Counted from the stretch's first letter, positions 1 through 9,704 are shown. The stretch: DNA of 64,000 nucleotides from Flavobacterium sp. UBA2787 (GCA_002352205.1 DEHZ01000004.1:208802-272801), one strand, 5' to 3'. Made by a program: numbers and translations. The notes: generated by a model not told the origin, from the sequence alone.

Positions 1-72
1 AGTATATAAAAGCATTTTATAAATTATCGAAAATAATATCATAGTTCCCTAAAAAATAAAAAAATCTCTTTA

Positions 73-1905
73 ATGAAGAACTTTAAAAGATTCCTTAAGT
101 ATCTTATACCCTACAAAAAAATCCAAATTCTAAGCATTTTTTTTAACGTACTATATGCCCTTTTTTCTTCCCTTTCAATGCTTTCTTTACTACCTATGGT
201 CAAAGTCCTTTTTGATGATGGAGAAAAGTTGAGAGTGAAACCGGAATTTAATGGGATTAGAGATTTAAACTTAAACTACATTGAAAACTATCTTAATTAT
301 TTTATTACTACAACAAAGGATGCAAACGGTCCATTAATTACTTTAATTACCATTGTAGGCTTCGTATTAAGTACATTTTTACTAAAAAACTTTTTTAATT
401 ATCTGTCTATTTTATATATGACGTATTTAAATAACGGCATTTTAAAAGACTTAAGACAAGATGTTTACAATAAAGTAATCACATTGAACGTAGGTTTTTT
501 TTCCAATGAACGTAAGGGCGACTTGATGGCTAGAATGACCTCGGATATACATACCATCAAAGTTTCTTTTATGAGTATTTTGATGATGGTAAGAGAGCCT
601 CTGACTATCTTTTTTACACTAATAGGTATGTTTGCTATAAGCTGGAAACTAACCATTTTTGTATTGTTATTTATTCCTTTGTCCGGATTTTTAATTTCAA
701 AAGTGGGAAAAAGTATTAAAAGTCAGTCTGGGGATATCTTTGCTTTAGAAGGTGGTTTGTTATCCATTATAGAGGAAACGTTGGGAGGTATAAAAATCAT
801 CAAGAATTTTACTTCAGAACCTTATTTTTCAAAAAAGTTTAATGATTACACCGAAAACATTAATACACTAAATAATTCTGTTGGTAAAAAAATGAGTTTA
901 TCAACGCCGGTAAGCGAGTTCTTGGGAATTTTTGTTATTTCTATTTTGCTTGTCTATGGAGGAATGTTGGTGCTTGTGGAGCAATCGCTTAGTGGCGGAG
1001 CATTTATGGCTTATATGGGTTTAGCCTATCAAATTTTAACACCAGCTAAGGCGATTACTAAGGCTCATCACGCACTTCAAGGTGGAAATGCTGCTTATGA
1101 AAGAATTGCATTTATTTTAGACGCCGAAAATCCTTTAAAGGATAAGCCAAATGCTAAGGTCATTACAGGTTTTCATAAAGAAATAAAGTTTACCAATGTT
1201 TCTTTTAAGTATAAAGAAGATTACGTACTAAAGAATTTTAACCTAACAGTTCCCAAAGGAAAAACTGTGGCATTAGTTGGAGAGTCCGGAAGTGGTAAAT
1301 CCACATTGGCCAATCTGGTGACACGTTTTTACGATGTAAATGAAGGTAGTATTACTTTTGATGGCGTCGATATTAAAGAGGTTACTTCAAAATCCCTACG
1401 GCAACAGATGGGAATCGTAGCCCAAGATTCAATTTTGTTTAATGACACAATCGCAAATAATATCTCATTAGGTATTGATAATGAAAATGAAGAGAAAATC
1501 ATAAATGCAGCAAAAATTGCTAATGCACACAACTTTATTTCAGAGTTTCCAAATAAGTATCAAAACAATGTTGGAGATGGTGGTAGTTTATTGTCTGGCG
1601 GTCAAAGACAACGTATTGCTATTGCCAGGGCTGTGATGAAAAACCCACCCATTATGATTCTTGATGAAGCCACTTCAGCATTAGATACAGAATCTGAAAA
1701 GTTGGTACAAGAAGCACTTGAAAATATGATGGAAAACAGGACGTCTATTGTGATTGCACATAGGTTATCAACCATTCAAAATGCAGATTTGATAGTTGTT
1801 CTAAAGAAAGGTGTAATTGTAGAAGAAGGCACCCACCAAGAATTAATAAAAATGAACGGAACATATAACAAATTAGTATCACTTCAATCATTAGAAGTAA
1901 ATTAA
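73..1905 (+). CDS. ABC exporter, fused membrane and ATPase domains (MsbA/lipid or glycan flippase type)
   Basis: This 610-residue protein has the half-transporter layout of MsbA-like exporters: a membrane domain over about residues 1-330 with several hydrophobic spans, then an ATP-binding cassette. In the ATPase I can see Walker A (GESGSGKST, about 403-411), the LSGGQ signature (about 507), Walker B with catalytic Glu (MILDEATSALD, about 531) and the switch His (about 563). Two copies would form the inner-membrane pump. It starts 72 bp inside the window and is followed after 12 bp by a glycosyltransferase gene, so I infer export of a lipid-linked glycan or lipopolysaccharide precursor, although drug or peptide export cannot be excluded. 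The length is normal for the family and all ATPase motifs are intact. Confidence 0.9.
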   Translation: MKNFKRFLKYLIPYKKIQILSIFFNVLYALFSSLSMLSLLPMVKVLFDDGEKLRVKPEFNGIRDLNLNYIENYLNYFITTTKDANGPLITLITIVGFVLSTFLLKNFFNYLSILYMTYLNNGILKDLRQDVYNKVITLNVGFFSNERKGDLMARMTSDIHTIKVSFMSILMMVREPLTIFFTLIGMFAISWKLTIFVLLFIPLSGFLISKVGKSIKSQSGDIFALEGGLLSIIEETLGGIKIIKNFTSEPYFSKKFNDYTENINTLNNSVGKKMSLSTPVSEFLGIFVISILLVYGGMLVLVEQSLSGGAFMAYMGLAYQILTPAKAITKAHHALQGGNAAYERIAFILDAENPLKDKPNAKVITGFHKEIKFTNVSFKYKEDYVLKNFNLTVPKGKTVALVGESGSGKSTLANLVTRFYDVNEGSITFDGVDIKEVTSKSLRQQMGIVAQDSILFNDTIANNISLGIDNENEEKIINAAKIANAHNFISEFPNKYQNNVGDGGSLLSGGQRQRIAIARAVMKNPPIMILDEATSALDTESEKLVQEALENMMENRTSIVIAHRLSTIQNADLIVVLKKGVIVEEGTHQELIKMNGTYNKLVSLQSLEVN

Positions 1906-1917
1906 AATTCCAAAAAA

Positions 1918-3183
1918 ATGAAATCTAATAAAGTAGGACTTAATATTGTCGGATATACAGACGCAACTTCTGGGTTAGCAGAGGCAGTAAGGTCAAATAT
2001 TTATGCCGCTGTAAAAAGTAAGATACCACTTAACATCATCAATTATGAAAAGGTTAAGCATAATACTAATTACAAATATAGCTACGAATACTCCATAAAT
2101 TTAGTACAGATTTCGTTAAATGATCTTGATCGATTCTTTAGTGTCATTGAACCTGATTTTTTTAACGATAGATACTGCATTCTTTGCTTAGTATGGGAAT
2201 CTGAGCACATTCCTTCAAATCTAAAAAAAACAATAAATCTTTTTAATGAGATATGGACACCCTCAACCTATGTCAAAGAATTACTTCAAAATGCATATAA
2301 CGGCCCAATTATAGTGGTTCCGCATCCGGTAGAAGTCAATCTGAAACCGATTGAAAGTCAAAAAATTCAAAATTTTTTTGACAATAACAAGTTTAGCTTT
2401 CTCTTCATATTTAGTTATCATAGTTCGATAGAGAGAAAAAATCCGTTTTTCTTAATAGAAGCTTTTTCAAAAGCTTTTAGTGATAATGACGATGTGGAAT
2501 TGGTTATCAAAACTTCTGGAGCTGAAAAATATAAACAATCCGAGAGAAGCTTGCACCAATTTGCTGCTACAAAAAATAATATTAAAATTTTTAATGTAGA
2601 TCTGGATAAAAATAGTGTTAGTCACTTAATTAATGATAGCGATTGCTATGTGTCTATGCATCATTCCGAAGGCTTCGGATTAACTTTAGCTGAAGCGATG
2701 TCTTTAGGGAAGCCCACGGTAGCAACTAATTATTCAGGCAATACTGAGTTCATGAATGAAAATAATAGCTTTTTAGTTGATTTTGAACTTGGTGCAATAG
2801 TGAATCCTGACATAAATTTTTCTTCCAAAACAATTTGGGCTAATCCGTTACTACATGATGCTATTAACAAACTAAAGGAAGTTTATGAAAATAAGGTGGT
2901 AAGAGGTCAAAAAGCAACAAATGCTAAATTATATGTCAAAGAGAAGTTATCATTTGATACAGTAGGCTCAATCATGAAGGATCGACTCAATTACATCTAT
3001 AATAACCTAGAAGATTTATCGATTAATGATAGACGTCAAGCCTATCTATTGAATCAACTACAACAGGCAAAATCTGAAATTGCACAACTTCAAAGAGAGA
3101 TTCGCAGAATGAAAAAAAATGTAGTTATAAAATCCGTTCTTGTCATTAAAGATTCAGTACGAACACTAAAAGGAAATAAGTAG
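1918..3183 (+). CDS. Family-4-type glycosyltransferase with C-terminal coiled coil
   Basis: A 421-residue retaining glycosyltransferase of the GT-B fold. The C-terminal donor-binding half carries the EX7E motif (EGFGLTLAEAMS, residues 251-262) followed by GKPTVATNYSGNTEF, typical of GT4 enzymes that transfer a nucleotide-sugar residue to a growing surface glycan. The N-terminal half holds a glycine-containing loop (YTDATSGLAEAVRSN, about 13-27), as expected for an acceptor domain. The last 50 residues are rich in Gln, Lys and Arg (QLQQAKSEIAQLQREIRRMK) and look like a coiled coil. It lies 12 bp after the ABC exporter gene and is probably co-transcribed with it. Sugar and acceptor cannot be told from sequence. 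The cytoplasmic face of the inner membrane is the expected site. Confidence 0.85.
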   Translation: MKSNKVGLNIVGYTDATSGLAEAVRSNIYAAVKSKIPLNIINYEKVKHNTNYKYSYEYSINLVQISLNDLDRFFSVIEPDFFNDRYCILCLVWESEHIPSNLKKTINLFNEIWTPSTYVKELLQNAYNGPIIVVPHPVEVNLKPIESQKIQNFFDNNKFSFLFIFSYHSSIERKNPFFLIEAFSKAFSDNDDVELVIKTSGAEKYKQSERSLHQFAATKNNIKIFNVDLDKNSVSHLINDSDCYVSMHHSEGFGLTLAEAMSLGKPTVATNYSGNTEFMNENNSFLVDFELGAIVNPDINFSSKTIWANPLLHDAINKLKEVYENKVVRGQKATNAKLYVKEKLSFDTVGSIMKDRLNYIYNNLEDLSINDRRQAYLLNQLQQAKSEIAQLQREIRRMKKNVVIKSVLVIKDSVRTLKGNK

Positions 3184-3186
3184 TTT

Positions 3187-3438
3187 TTATCTAAAGAAAA
3201 ACCCTCCGTTTTTTTGGGCAAACTTCAAGGAATAACAAACAACATCCTTTGAACTGTTGACCGATTCCTGTCCCTCTTTTAACTGCTTATCCACCTTGGG
3301 AGATTTAAAATACAGCCTCAAAGCACAAATAGATTTAGAAAATAAAAAATTGGCACTATCCGCATCGGTTTCATTACCATATACCAATCGGAAGACATTC
3401 AGTATCGGCTCCCAAGCATGTTCCTTTTGCTTACTCAT
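3187..3438 (-). CDS. Hypothetical 83-aa protein
   Basis: I do not recognise this protein. It is basic, contains no membrane segment, and begins MSKQKEHAWEPILNVFRLVY. The gene converges on the glycosyltransferase gene with 3 bp between the stop codons. The upstream sequence on the minus strand contains an AACTTTGCATCC block about 25 bp before the start, which resembles the -7 region of Bacteroidota promoters, and an A-rich leader before the ATG as for most genes here. The alternative plus-strand frame in the same place is low complexity, so I favour the minus strand. It could be a transfer-element accessory protein; that is a guess. Confidence 0.45.
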   Translation of the reverse strand: MSKQKEHAWEPILNVFRLVYGNETDADSANFLFSKSICALRLYFKSPKVDKQLKEGQESVNSSKDVVCYSLKFAQKNGGFFFR

Positions 3439-3890
3439 ACTATTTTTGTTTTAATTAGGATGCAAAGTTCAAATAAAAAATAGTTTCGGATGTGTTCAAA
3501 TCGGGGTTTGTTGTGTTCAGGTTTAGGGTTATGCTTTTTGTTTGCAACTAATGCTAACTTGAATTCGTTTAAAAAGCCCATTCAAATGCTTAACCAAAAA
3601 ACAATTCCTTTTAATAAAATCATCAAGATATATTTCCAATTTTACAACCGCTTATAATGCTTTAAAAATGGTCTTATTGTTCCCAATACATAAAGCCTAT
3701 TTTTAAGTACTTTCCACATCTTAAGGCCAAAACATTTGATTAAACGCCATAAAAAAGTCTTACGTCAGCACTAGCCTGTTTAATGCATTTTTGTCTTGAT
3801 TATACTGTTCTAAATCAAATTTAGTATCAGAACACGTTACAAAGCTCTAGTTTTTAGTAGCAGTGCCTTTCATTTGGTCATATCTTTATT
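3439..3890. other. Gene-free stretch, 452 bp
   Basis: No credible reading frame or RNA gene is visible. Near the left end is a short imperfect direct repeat, TGTGTTCAAATCGGGGTTT followed by TGTGTTCAGGTTTAGGGTT (about 3490-3530), perhaps a regulator site for the divergent small gene at 3438. The rest is A+T-rich spacer downstream of the AraC gene. Confidence 0.5.
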
Positions 3891-4805
3891 TTAATTAAAC
3901 GAAGCCCTAAATTCCAAAGGCGTTAAATTTGTTTTTTGTTTAAATAATTTACTGAGCGATTGCGGGTGTTCAAAGCCCAATTCATAAGCAATTTCACTAA
4001 CGGAAAGATTAGTAGTACTTAATCTTTCTTTAGCAAAATCAATCATTTTGTTTTGAATATGCTGTTGAGTGTTTTGGTTGGTGTGCAGCCTGAGCAATGT
4101 TCCCAAATAATTAGGCGAAATATTTAGTTGTGCTGCGATGTTAGTTACCGTAGGAATGCCATTTTCAAATGGTTTTTCACTTTTAAAATAGTTTATCAAA
4201 ACTTTTTCAAAACGTTCCAATAACTCGTAATTTGATTTTTTTCTTGTAATGAATTGACGTTCATAATATCTTTCAGCATAAATTAGAAGCTGTTCGATTT
4301 GTGATAGTATAAGTTCTTGACTAAACTTATCAATATTTGATTGATATTCCTGCTCTATTTTCAAAAGAATTTCAATCATAGTTTTTTCTTCCTTTTCCGA
4401 TAAGAAAAGTGCTTCATTAATAGCATATTGAAAGAAGTCATATGATTTTATTTTTTTTACCAAATTTGAGTTCCATAAGAAATCTGGATGGATTAGCAGT
4501 AACCAGCCCGATGGTTTTACATCAACTTCTTGGTTTATTTCTATTTTTAAAAATTGTTGCGGAGACACAAATGTTAGCACCCCAGAATCAAAGTCATACA
4601 ACTGCTGGCCATAATTGAATTTAGCATTTACATTTCTTTTCAGACCAATAGAATAAAAATTCTGTATCCATTTTAGTTCACTATCGTTAACAGGATAAGT
4701 AACTTTACTATAGTCTATAAGACTTATTAATGGATGTTCTGGCTTAGAAAGATTACAGAAGGTGTGGAATTCTGATAACGAATTAAATTGATAAGCTCTA
4801 CTCAT
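3891..4805 (-). CDS. AraC-family transcription regulator
   Basis: This 304-residue regulator has the standard AraC layout: an N-terminal effector/cupin-like part (about 1-180) and a C-terminal double helix-turn-helix (about 195-304). The HTH is recognisable from NISPNYLGTLLRLHTN, then LSVSEIAYELGFEHPQSLSK and the end motif NLTPLEFR. It is the last gene of a minus-strand run: two short-chain dehydrogenases, the Atu4866-like gene, then this gene after 17 bp. It therefore probably controls those oxidoreductase genes, as in many Flavobacterium SDR clusters. The signal it senses is unknown. The pairing of AraC regulators with SDR genes is common in Bacteroidota, but the target assignment here is inference from position. 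Confidence 0.88.
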   Translation of the reverse strand: MSRAYQFNSLSEFHTFCNLSKPEHPLISLIDYSKVTYPVNDSELKWIQNFYSIGLKRNVNAKFNYGQQLYDFDSGVLTFVSPQQFLKIEINQEVDVKPSGWLLLIHPDFLWNSNLVKKIKSYDFFQYAINEALFLSEKEEKTMIEILLKIEQEYQSNIDKFSQELILSQIEQLLIYAERYYERQFITRKKSNYELLERFEKVLINYFKSEKPFENGIPTVTNIAAQLNISPNYLGTLLRLHTNQNTQQHIQNKMIDFAKERLSTTNLSVSEIAYELGFEHPQSLSKLFKQKTNLTPLEFRASFN

Positions 4806-4822
4806 ACTACAAAATTACAGGA

Positions 4823-5077
4823 TTAATTCTTTTTATACAAAATCATTCCGGCATGGTATAAGACACCATCTATAAATTCACCATCTGCAACAAAGCCAGT
4901 ATAGTCCTTGTAATCAATATGATTACCTTTAATTTTATAACTCCCTTGGTAAGCATTTTCACGATTGCCACGAGCTTCAACATAACGGTTACTTGTTAAT
5001 AATTCATGCCGTATGTGTTCATCTGCTGTAACCCACATGCCTATATATTCTTTCGTTTCTTCAATAGTAGCTTTCAT
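4823..5077 (-). CDS. Atu4866-like small beta protein
   Basis: An 84-residue protein resembling the Agrobacterium Atu4866 family: ETKEYIGMWVTADEHIRHEL near the start, a central RYVEARGNRENAYQGSYKI, and GFVADGEFIDGVLYHAGM near the end. The family has a small beta-sheet fold reminiscent of lipocalin or streptavidin-like domains and no proven function; members often sit beside short-chain dehydrogenases and AraC regulators, exactly as here. It lies 49 bp downstream of the broken SDR gene and 17 bp upstream of the AraC gene, so it is probably in their operon. No signal peptide or membrane segment is visible, so it should be cytoplasmic. Family assignment is by recognition of the motifs, not by a search. 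Confidence 0.75.
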   Translation of the reverse strand: MKATIEETKEYIGMWVTADEHIRHELLTSNRYVEARGNRENAYQGSYKIKGNHIDYKDYTGFVADGEFIDGVLYHAGMILYKKN

Positions 5078-5126
5078 TTTTTTTCATAAGATTTAATATA
5101 TTTTGGGGCTATTAGCCCCAAAATAG

Positions 5127-6029
5127 TTATTGTTCTTTAACTTTTAATAAATGGCTATACCCCATAATTTTAAAAACTCTTTCAGTTAGCGTTTCTCTAA
5201 CACTATTACCTGGTTCAGCAAGCCAATCTGAATAATCAACAGTTATTCTAAAAGGTCGTTGCCCTTCTGGGATTTCTACTATCTCTGCTATTCGGTCTGC
5301 AACTCCCTGAATAGGTGCAGGTCCAAATCTGAAAAGATTTCTCAATCCTTGTTCATAGTTATTGTAGTCATTGTCAAGCTTACTGTAGGCATCAATGACT
5401 TTAGTATCTTTAGGGAATTCCGCTGTTTCAAAATGAGAAGTACCCTCCATAAAAACACCGGGCATTAAAATGGTTGTTTCAATACCAAACTGACTAATTT
5501 CATAAGCGGTATTTTCAGCTAAAGCATCTAGACCAGCCTTTCCAATGACGTATGGAGTCATAAACGGTCCAGTTACATTTGTAATACCACTTCCTACATA
5601 AAGAATCAAACCTCTCTGTTGTTTTCTCATATATGGAAGTACTGCTCAATTTAGGCGGTGAGCTCCAAGAACATTCGTGTTAATCGAACTTGCAATCTGT
5701 TCAGGTGTGAACGCTTCGGAATAGCCAATAAACAAATGAGCTGCATTATGAATTACAACATCAATTGTACCTTCTTTTTCAATAATCTTTTTAATAGCGT
5801 CAGTACATGACTCTTCCAAGTGGATATCAAGGTCTACAATCTCAATTTTTTTTAATTTGCTTTCTACAAATTGTTTGAGGGCTGTTGACTTGTGACTATT
5901 TCTTCCTTTAGGATCTCTTATGCCTGCATAAACGTTATGTCCTTTTACTGCTAGGGTTTGTGCAGTATGCAAACCCATTCCTGAACCAGCCCCTGTAATA
6001 AGGATGGTTAATTGTTTTTTGGTTTTCAT
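5127..6029 (-). pseudogene. Short-chain dehydrogenase gene interrupted by one TGA
   Basis: The full frame would encode about 300 residues of an NAD(P)-dependent short-chain dehydrogenase: GAGSGMG cofactor loop near the N terminus, HNAAH, then GSG and YVIGK (the YxxxK catalytic pair) in the second half. The two parts are in the same frame and are separated by a single TGA at 5646-5648, reading GAHRLN-stop-AVLPYMRKQQ. An Arg is expected there, so one base change (CGA or AGA to TGA) explains it. I place the start at the MKTKKQL methionine, which gives 13 bp to the upstream SDR gene. The second half alone could not bind cofactor, so the gene is probably inactive unless the stop is read through or is a sequence error. 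Confidence 0.85.
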
Positions 6030-6042
6030 AGTATTAAAATTA

Positions 6043-6888
6043 TTAATTAGTAATATCTGTTGAGCTTGCAAGTACTTCGTAAGCTGTCATCGTTTTTTGC
6101 ACAGCATCAATTTTTTGTTTTGCATAGTGATAAGCATCTTTACCCATAAAAAAATGAACAGGTGGTTTTTCTTCTTTGCTTAATGCAATTAGTACGTCTG
6201 CTCCTTTTTCAGGGTCATTTGGCTGATTTCCATCAATATCGTTTAAATGAGCCAGCTCCATCTCTCTTGCTGTTTTGTATTCAGAAATAGGATTTTCCGC
6301 CGTCTGAACAGATTCTTTTGAAAGAAAGTTAGTCCTAAAATAACCTGGGTAAACTAATGTAGTGTGAACATTAAATGGCTTCATTTCTTCAGCAAGAGCT
6401 TCACTAAATCCAGCGACAGCAAATTTTGTTGAACAATAAATTCCGAATCCGGGGAAACTTCCAATATATCCTCCTACCGAGGAGATGTTGAAAATATGAC
6501 CAGATTTCTGTTTACGCATAAAAGGTGTAGTGTGACGTATCACATTGAGATAACCAAACACATTAACTTCAAAATTCTTTTGTACTTCAACTTGTGATAA
6601 TTCTTCTAAAGTGCCAATTAAAGCATATCCAGCGTTGTTAACTACTACGTCAATCTGACCAAAATGTTCGACGCAGTTATGGATTCCCTTTTTTACGTCT
6701 TCACTATTTGTCAAGTTCATTTCAAGAGGCAGAAATACTTCAGATAATGGACCAATTTCGTAGATCAGTGATTGAACTGTTCGCGAACTTGCCGCAACAC
6801 AGTAACCTTCTTTTAACAATTTTTTTACCAATATTAGCCCCAAACCTTTTGAAGCACCTGTTACAAACCAAACTTTTTTTGTCTTCAT
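6043..6888 (-). CDS. Short-chain dehydrogenase/reductase (classical SDR)
   Basis: A complete 281-residue classical SDR. The Rossmann cofactor loop TGASKGLG lies at about residues 10-17, NNAG at about 86-89, the catalytic Ser in NISSVGG at about 138, and the YCSTK pair (YxxxK) at about 151-155. It should oxidise or reduce a small carbonyl or alcohol using NAD(P). The substrate is not predictable. It is the first gene of the minus-strand set SDR, broken SDR, Atu4866-like, AraC; the second SDR starts 13 bp after this stop. The start is fixed by the MKTKKVW methionine with an A-rich leader. Unlike its neighbour the frame is intact, so this is the working SDR of the pair. Confidence 0.9.
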   Translation of the reverse strand: MKTKKVWFVTGASKGLGLILVKKLLKEGYCVAASSRTVQSLIYEIGPLSEVFLPLEMNLTNSEDVKKGIHNCVEHFGQIDVVVNNAGYALIGTLEELSQVEVQKNFEVNVFGYLNVIRHTTPFMRKQKSGHIFNISSVGGYIGSFPGFGIYCSTKFAVAGFSEALAEEMKPFNVHTTLVYPGYFRTNFLSKESVQTAENPISEYKTAREMELAHLNDIDGNQPNDPEKGADVLIALSKEEKPPVHFFMGKDAYHYAKQKIDAVQKTMTAYEVLASSTDITN

Positions 6889-7412
6889 TTTTTTAAATTT
6901 TAATTGATTAAATGATGAAACAAAATTAGTTTGATGAAAAGATACTGATGTAACCTAATCAACGAATGGTATAGTTAAATCGTGAATTGGAATTTTTGTT
7001 GGTTTCATATTACGATTTTTATACTAAGACGATTAACGAAAGATTGTTAATTAATTCAATAATGTTTTTAAAAAATTATCTAAAAAAATTGTAAAAAGAA
7101 AGGTATTATGAATAATAGATAATGATGCATGGTGTTAAAATCCCGAATTTAATAGTAATAAATCAGCTATTTTGCAAACAATTGTTTCAATAGAAGAACA
7201 TTAAAAATACAGTACTAGTTTTAAAATCAACCAACTAAATTAACATCAAATCAAAGGCTTACATTTTTTTGAGAAGTAAAAATACTTTAGCAGTAAGTTC
7301 CCGAATTCAATACCATGAATTCAGGAATTAACTGATAAAAAACAGTCCAGGTATTTATAAAGTTTTAAAATGGTCTCACATCTCAAAAGAAGTTAATTGT
7401 TATGCTGCATCC
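6889..7412. other. Gene-free stretch, 524 bp
   Basis: This A+T-rich spacer holds the promoter region of the SDR operon at its left end and the 3' side of the flavoprotein pseudogene at its right end. I see no reading frame longer than about 40 codons and no clear hairpin. The intervening sequence contains GAATTC-rich segments (near 7300-7325) without obvious meaning. Confidence 0.45.
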
Positions 7413-8426
7413 CTAAAATTCTTCCTCAGTCATAATGTTATTTGCCATGGCACCTACAAAACTACCTGTAGCTACTGCATTCGCAACAGAACGCATCGGA
7501 CTTGCAGTATCGCCACAGGTAAAGACATCCGCTACGGTTGTTTTTTGAAACATATCTACTTTTATAAGACCTTGTTCTGTGAGTTCACAGCCCAGCATTT
7601 CGGGAATTTTGCAATGTTACTCAAAGTCGGGACGCGAATAAATGGCTTTTAGATCAAAGGTGGAAAGATCTTGGAAAACAATTTGTTGAACTTTACCTTT
7701 TTCATGTTTCAGGTAGGCAATTTCTTTTTCAATAATCGGAATGTTGTGCTTGGAAATTTTGTCGGTTTGCTCTTGCGTCAACGTAGATTTTCCATTGGTA
7801 AAAACAGTGAGGTCTTTCGTCCAGTTGCGGATAAGTTGGGCATAATGCAAGGCAAAATTTCCATTGGCCAAAATCCCTGTTTTTTTATCTTTCACTTCAT
7901 AGCCATGACAATAAGGGCAATGAATGACTGAAATTCCCCAACAATCTGAAAAGCCTTTGATGTCAGGCATAATATCTTTTACACCAGTTGCAAAAACAAG
8001 TTTATGGGCTGTAAATGACAAGCCGTTTTGTGTAGTGATTTCAAAACCTTTTTTGGTTTTCTTTCCCTCAACTGCAAGATCATTCAGGAACTTTACGGTG
8101 TTATACTTCAAAACTTGTGCTTTTGCTGCTTCGGCTATAGCACTTGGTTTGACACCATCTTGTGTAATGAAATTATGCGAATGTGGCGTTTGTCGGTTGC
8201 AGGGCAATCCGCTGTCAATAATTAAGACATTGCGTAAGGCTCTTCCCAAAGCCATTGCGGCAGAAAGGCCAGCATAGCTTCCGCCAATGATGATTACATC
8301 AAAATTTTTATTGTCGTTCATAAGATTAAATTTTTCAAAAGAAGTTAGCGGAAAAGGCAATGCCATTGCTGTTAAGGCAAGTCCGCCTTGTTTGATAAGG
8401 GTTCTCCTTGTTATCTTTTTGTTCAT
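7413..8426 (-). pseudogene. Thioredoxin-reductase-like flavoprotein gene interrupted by one TAA
   Basis: The frame encodes a pyridine-nucleotide-disulfide oxidoreductase of the thioredoxin-reductase type: FAD loop DVIIGGSYAGLSAAMALGR, a redox motif HCPYCHGYE, and the late FAD motif TCGDTASPMRSVANAVATG. It begins with MNKKITRRTLIKQGG, which looks like a twin-arginine (Tat) signal and would send the folded flavoprotein to the periplasm. A single TAA at 7617-7619 splits it: SRPDFE-stop-HCKIPEMLGC in one frame. From memory of the family a Gln (CAA) stands there, so one C-to-T change suffices. I chose the MNKK start, which is 1 bp after the CobW stop. The downstream remnant lacks the first FAD motif, so the product is probably not functional. 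Confidence 0.85.
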
Positions 8427-8427
8427 T

Positions 8428-9636
8428 TTAAATATTTTTCGGAAAAGGATCATGGAACGTTACACCATTGTCAAACTGATAGTTTTCTTGTTCCTGCAGT
8501 AAACATTTTTCAAGTTCCATTATCATCTTTTCTTGATCAATATCCTGACCAATAAATACCAGCTCATTCATTCTGTCTCCCCATTGTTTACTCCAGCGTT
8601 CTTCAATCTCCACCTGATTATCCATAAATGAAGCATAGCTCATCCGTTCGTTAAACGGCATACTTGCCCACCAAACACCGGCTCTTTCAATTCGTGTTGA
8701 ACCACCTGCCTGGCTAAAATTAATAGCATCATTTGGCCGTGAAGCCAGCCAAAATAATCCCTTGGCTCGGATAATGCCGCTTGGATAGGCTTCATTCAAA
8801 TAATTCCAAAACCGTTCCGGATGAAAGGGCTTTTGATTTCGAAATACAAAAGAGGAAATGCCATATTCTTCTGTTTCTGGGGTGTGAGCACCACCTTCCA
8901 GTTCTTTTTGCCACCCTGCCGATGTTTGGGCTTCTGCAAAGTCAAATAGGTTGGTGTTTAAAATTTCCTTCAGTTCAACTTTGCTAAAATCTGAAGTTAG
9001 AATTTTTGCACCTGGGTTTAATTTTTGAATAGATGCTTTCAAAAGCCCAACCGTTTTGGTATCTACCAAATCTGTTTTGTTTAAAATAATCACATTGGCA
9101 AACTCTATTTGGTCGGTCAGCAGGTTCACAATGGTTCGATAGTCGCCATCCATATCAGTTAACTTTCGGTCAGCCAATAATTCGTTGGTGCTAAAATCAT
9201 TAAAAAAATTAAAACAGTCAACTACGGTAACCATAGTATCAATATAGCTGAATTTAGACAAATCTATCGCACCGTCTTCGCTCACAAAACTGAATGTCTG
9301 TGCAACAGGAACTGGTTCACTAATGCCTGTGCTTTCAATCAGCAGATAGTCAAAACGGCCTTCTTTGGCTAACTTTTCTACTTCCACCATCAAATCTTCT
9401 CGAAGCGTACAGCAGATGCAACCATTGCTCATTTCTACAAGCTTTTCTTCAGTTCTCGAAAGCACATTTTGTTCGTTCACAAGTCGTGCGTCAACATTTA
9501 CCTCGCTCATGTCATTGACAATTACGGCAACTTTCAAGCCTTCTTTGTTATGCAAAACATGATTGAGCAAGGTGGTCTTTCCTGCTCCAAGGAAACCGCT
9601 CAAAACGGTTACGGGTAATTTTTTTTCAGATATCAT
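8428..9636 (-). CDS. CobW/COG0523 metal-chaperone GTPase
   Basis: A 402-residue G3E-family GTPase. P-loop GFLGAGKT is at residues 14-21, the metal-binding CxCC motif (GCICC) at 72-76, ESTGISEP at about 101-108 and the base-specificity motif NKTD near 198; the C-terminal CobW domain follows. COG0523 proteins bind zinc or a related metal and deliver it to client enzymes at the cost of GTP, and are often induced in zinc starvation. The divergent Zur-like gene and the shared palindromic operator (9650-9664, just 14 bp upstream of this start) support a zinc-responsive role. Its stop overlaps closely with the start of the flavoprotein gene, so the two form an operon. Confidence 0.9.
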   Translation of the reverse strand: MISEKKLPVTVLSGFLGAGKTTLLNHVLHNKEGLKVAVIVNDMSEVNVDARLVNEQNVLSRTEEKLVEMSNGCICCTLREDLMVEVEKLAKEGRFDYLLIESTGISEPVPVAQTFSFVSEDGAIDLSKFSYIDTMVTVVDCFNFFNDFSTNELLADRKLTDMDGDYRTIVNLLTDQIEFANVIILNKTDLVDTKTVGLLKASIQKLNPGAKILTSDFSKVELKEILNTNLFDFAEAQTSAGWQKELEGGAHTPETEEYGISSFVFRNQKPFHPERFWNYLNEAYPSGIIRAKGLFWLASRPNDAINFSQAGGSTRIERAGVWWASMPFNERMSYASFMDNQVEIEERWSKQWGDRMNELVFIGQDIDQEKMIMELEKCLLQEQENYQFDNGVTFHDPFPKNI

Positions 9637-9649
9637 AGTAAATTATTAA

Positions 9650-9664
9650 TGCAACAATGTTGCA
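9650..9664. promoter_or_regulatory. Putative Zur operator 1, perfect palindrome
   Basis: TGCAACAATGTTGCA is a perfect 7-1-7 inverted repeat placed 14 bp before the CobW start. It overlaps the -7 element of the minus-strand promoter (CAAAAATA at 9663-9670 read in reverse as TATTTTTG). Binding of a regulator here would block cobW transcription. That the regulator is the divergent Zur-like protein is inference. Confidence 0.7.
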
Positions 9665-9692
9665 AAAATAAACATTATCTTTGTAAACACAA
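9663..9692 (-). promoter_or_regulatory. cobW promoter
   Basis: On the minus strand TTG (9692-9690) is followed after exactly 19 bp by TATTTTTG (9670-9663), matching the Bacteroidota consensus TTG-N19-TAnnTTTG. Both elements overlap the two palindromes, so the promoter is positioned for repression. A plus-strand -7 match, TATCTTTG (9676-9683), serves the Zur-like gene, although no TTG lies 19 bp before it. Confidence 0.65.
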
Positions 9693-9704
9693 CAATGTTG
9701 CATT
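9688..9704. promoter_or_regulatory. Putative Zur operator 2, near-palindrome
   Basis: CACAACAATGTTGCATT repeats the first operator with one arm imperfect. It covers the -33 element of the cobW promoter and the likely start of the Zur transcript, suggesting that the regulator also represses itself. Confidence 0.6.

Noticed and set aside
3257-3454. 65-codon plus-strand frame opposite the small minus-strand gene
   Set aside because: Low-complexity product with no start context; mirror of the minus-strand frame.
5646-5648. Selenocysteine or programmed read-through at the SDR TGA
   Set aside because: Position is an expected Arg, not a catalytic Cys, and two other stops are TAA; simple mutation is more likely.
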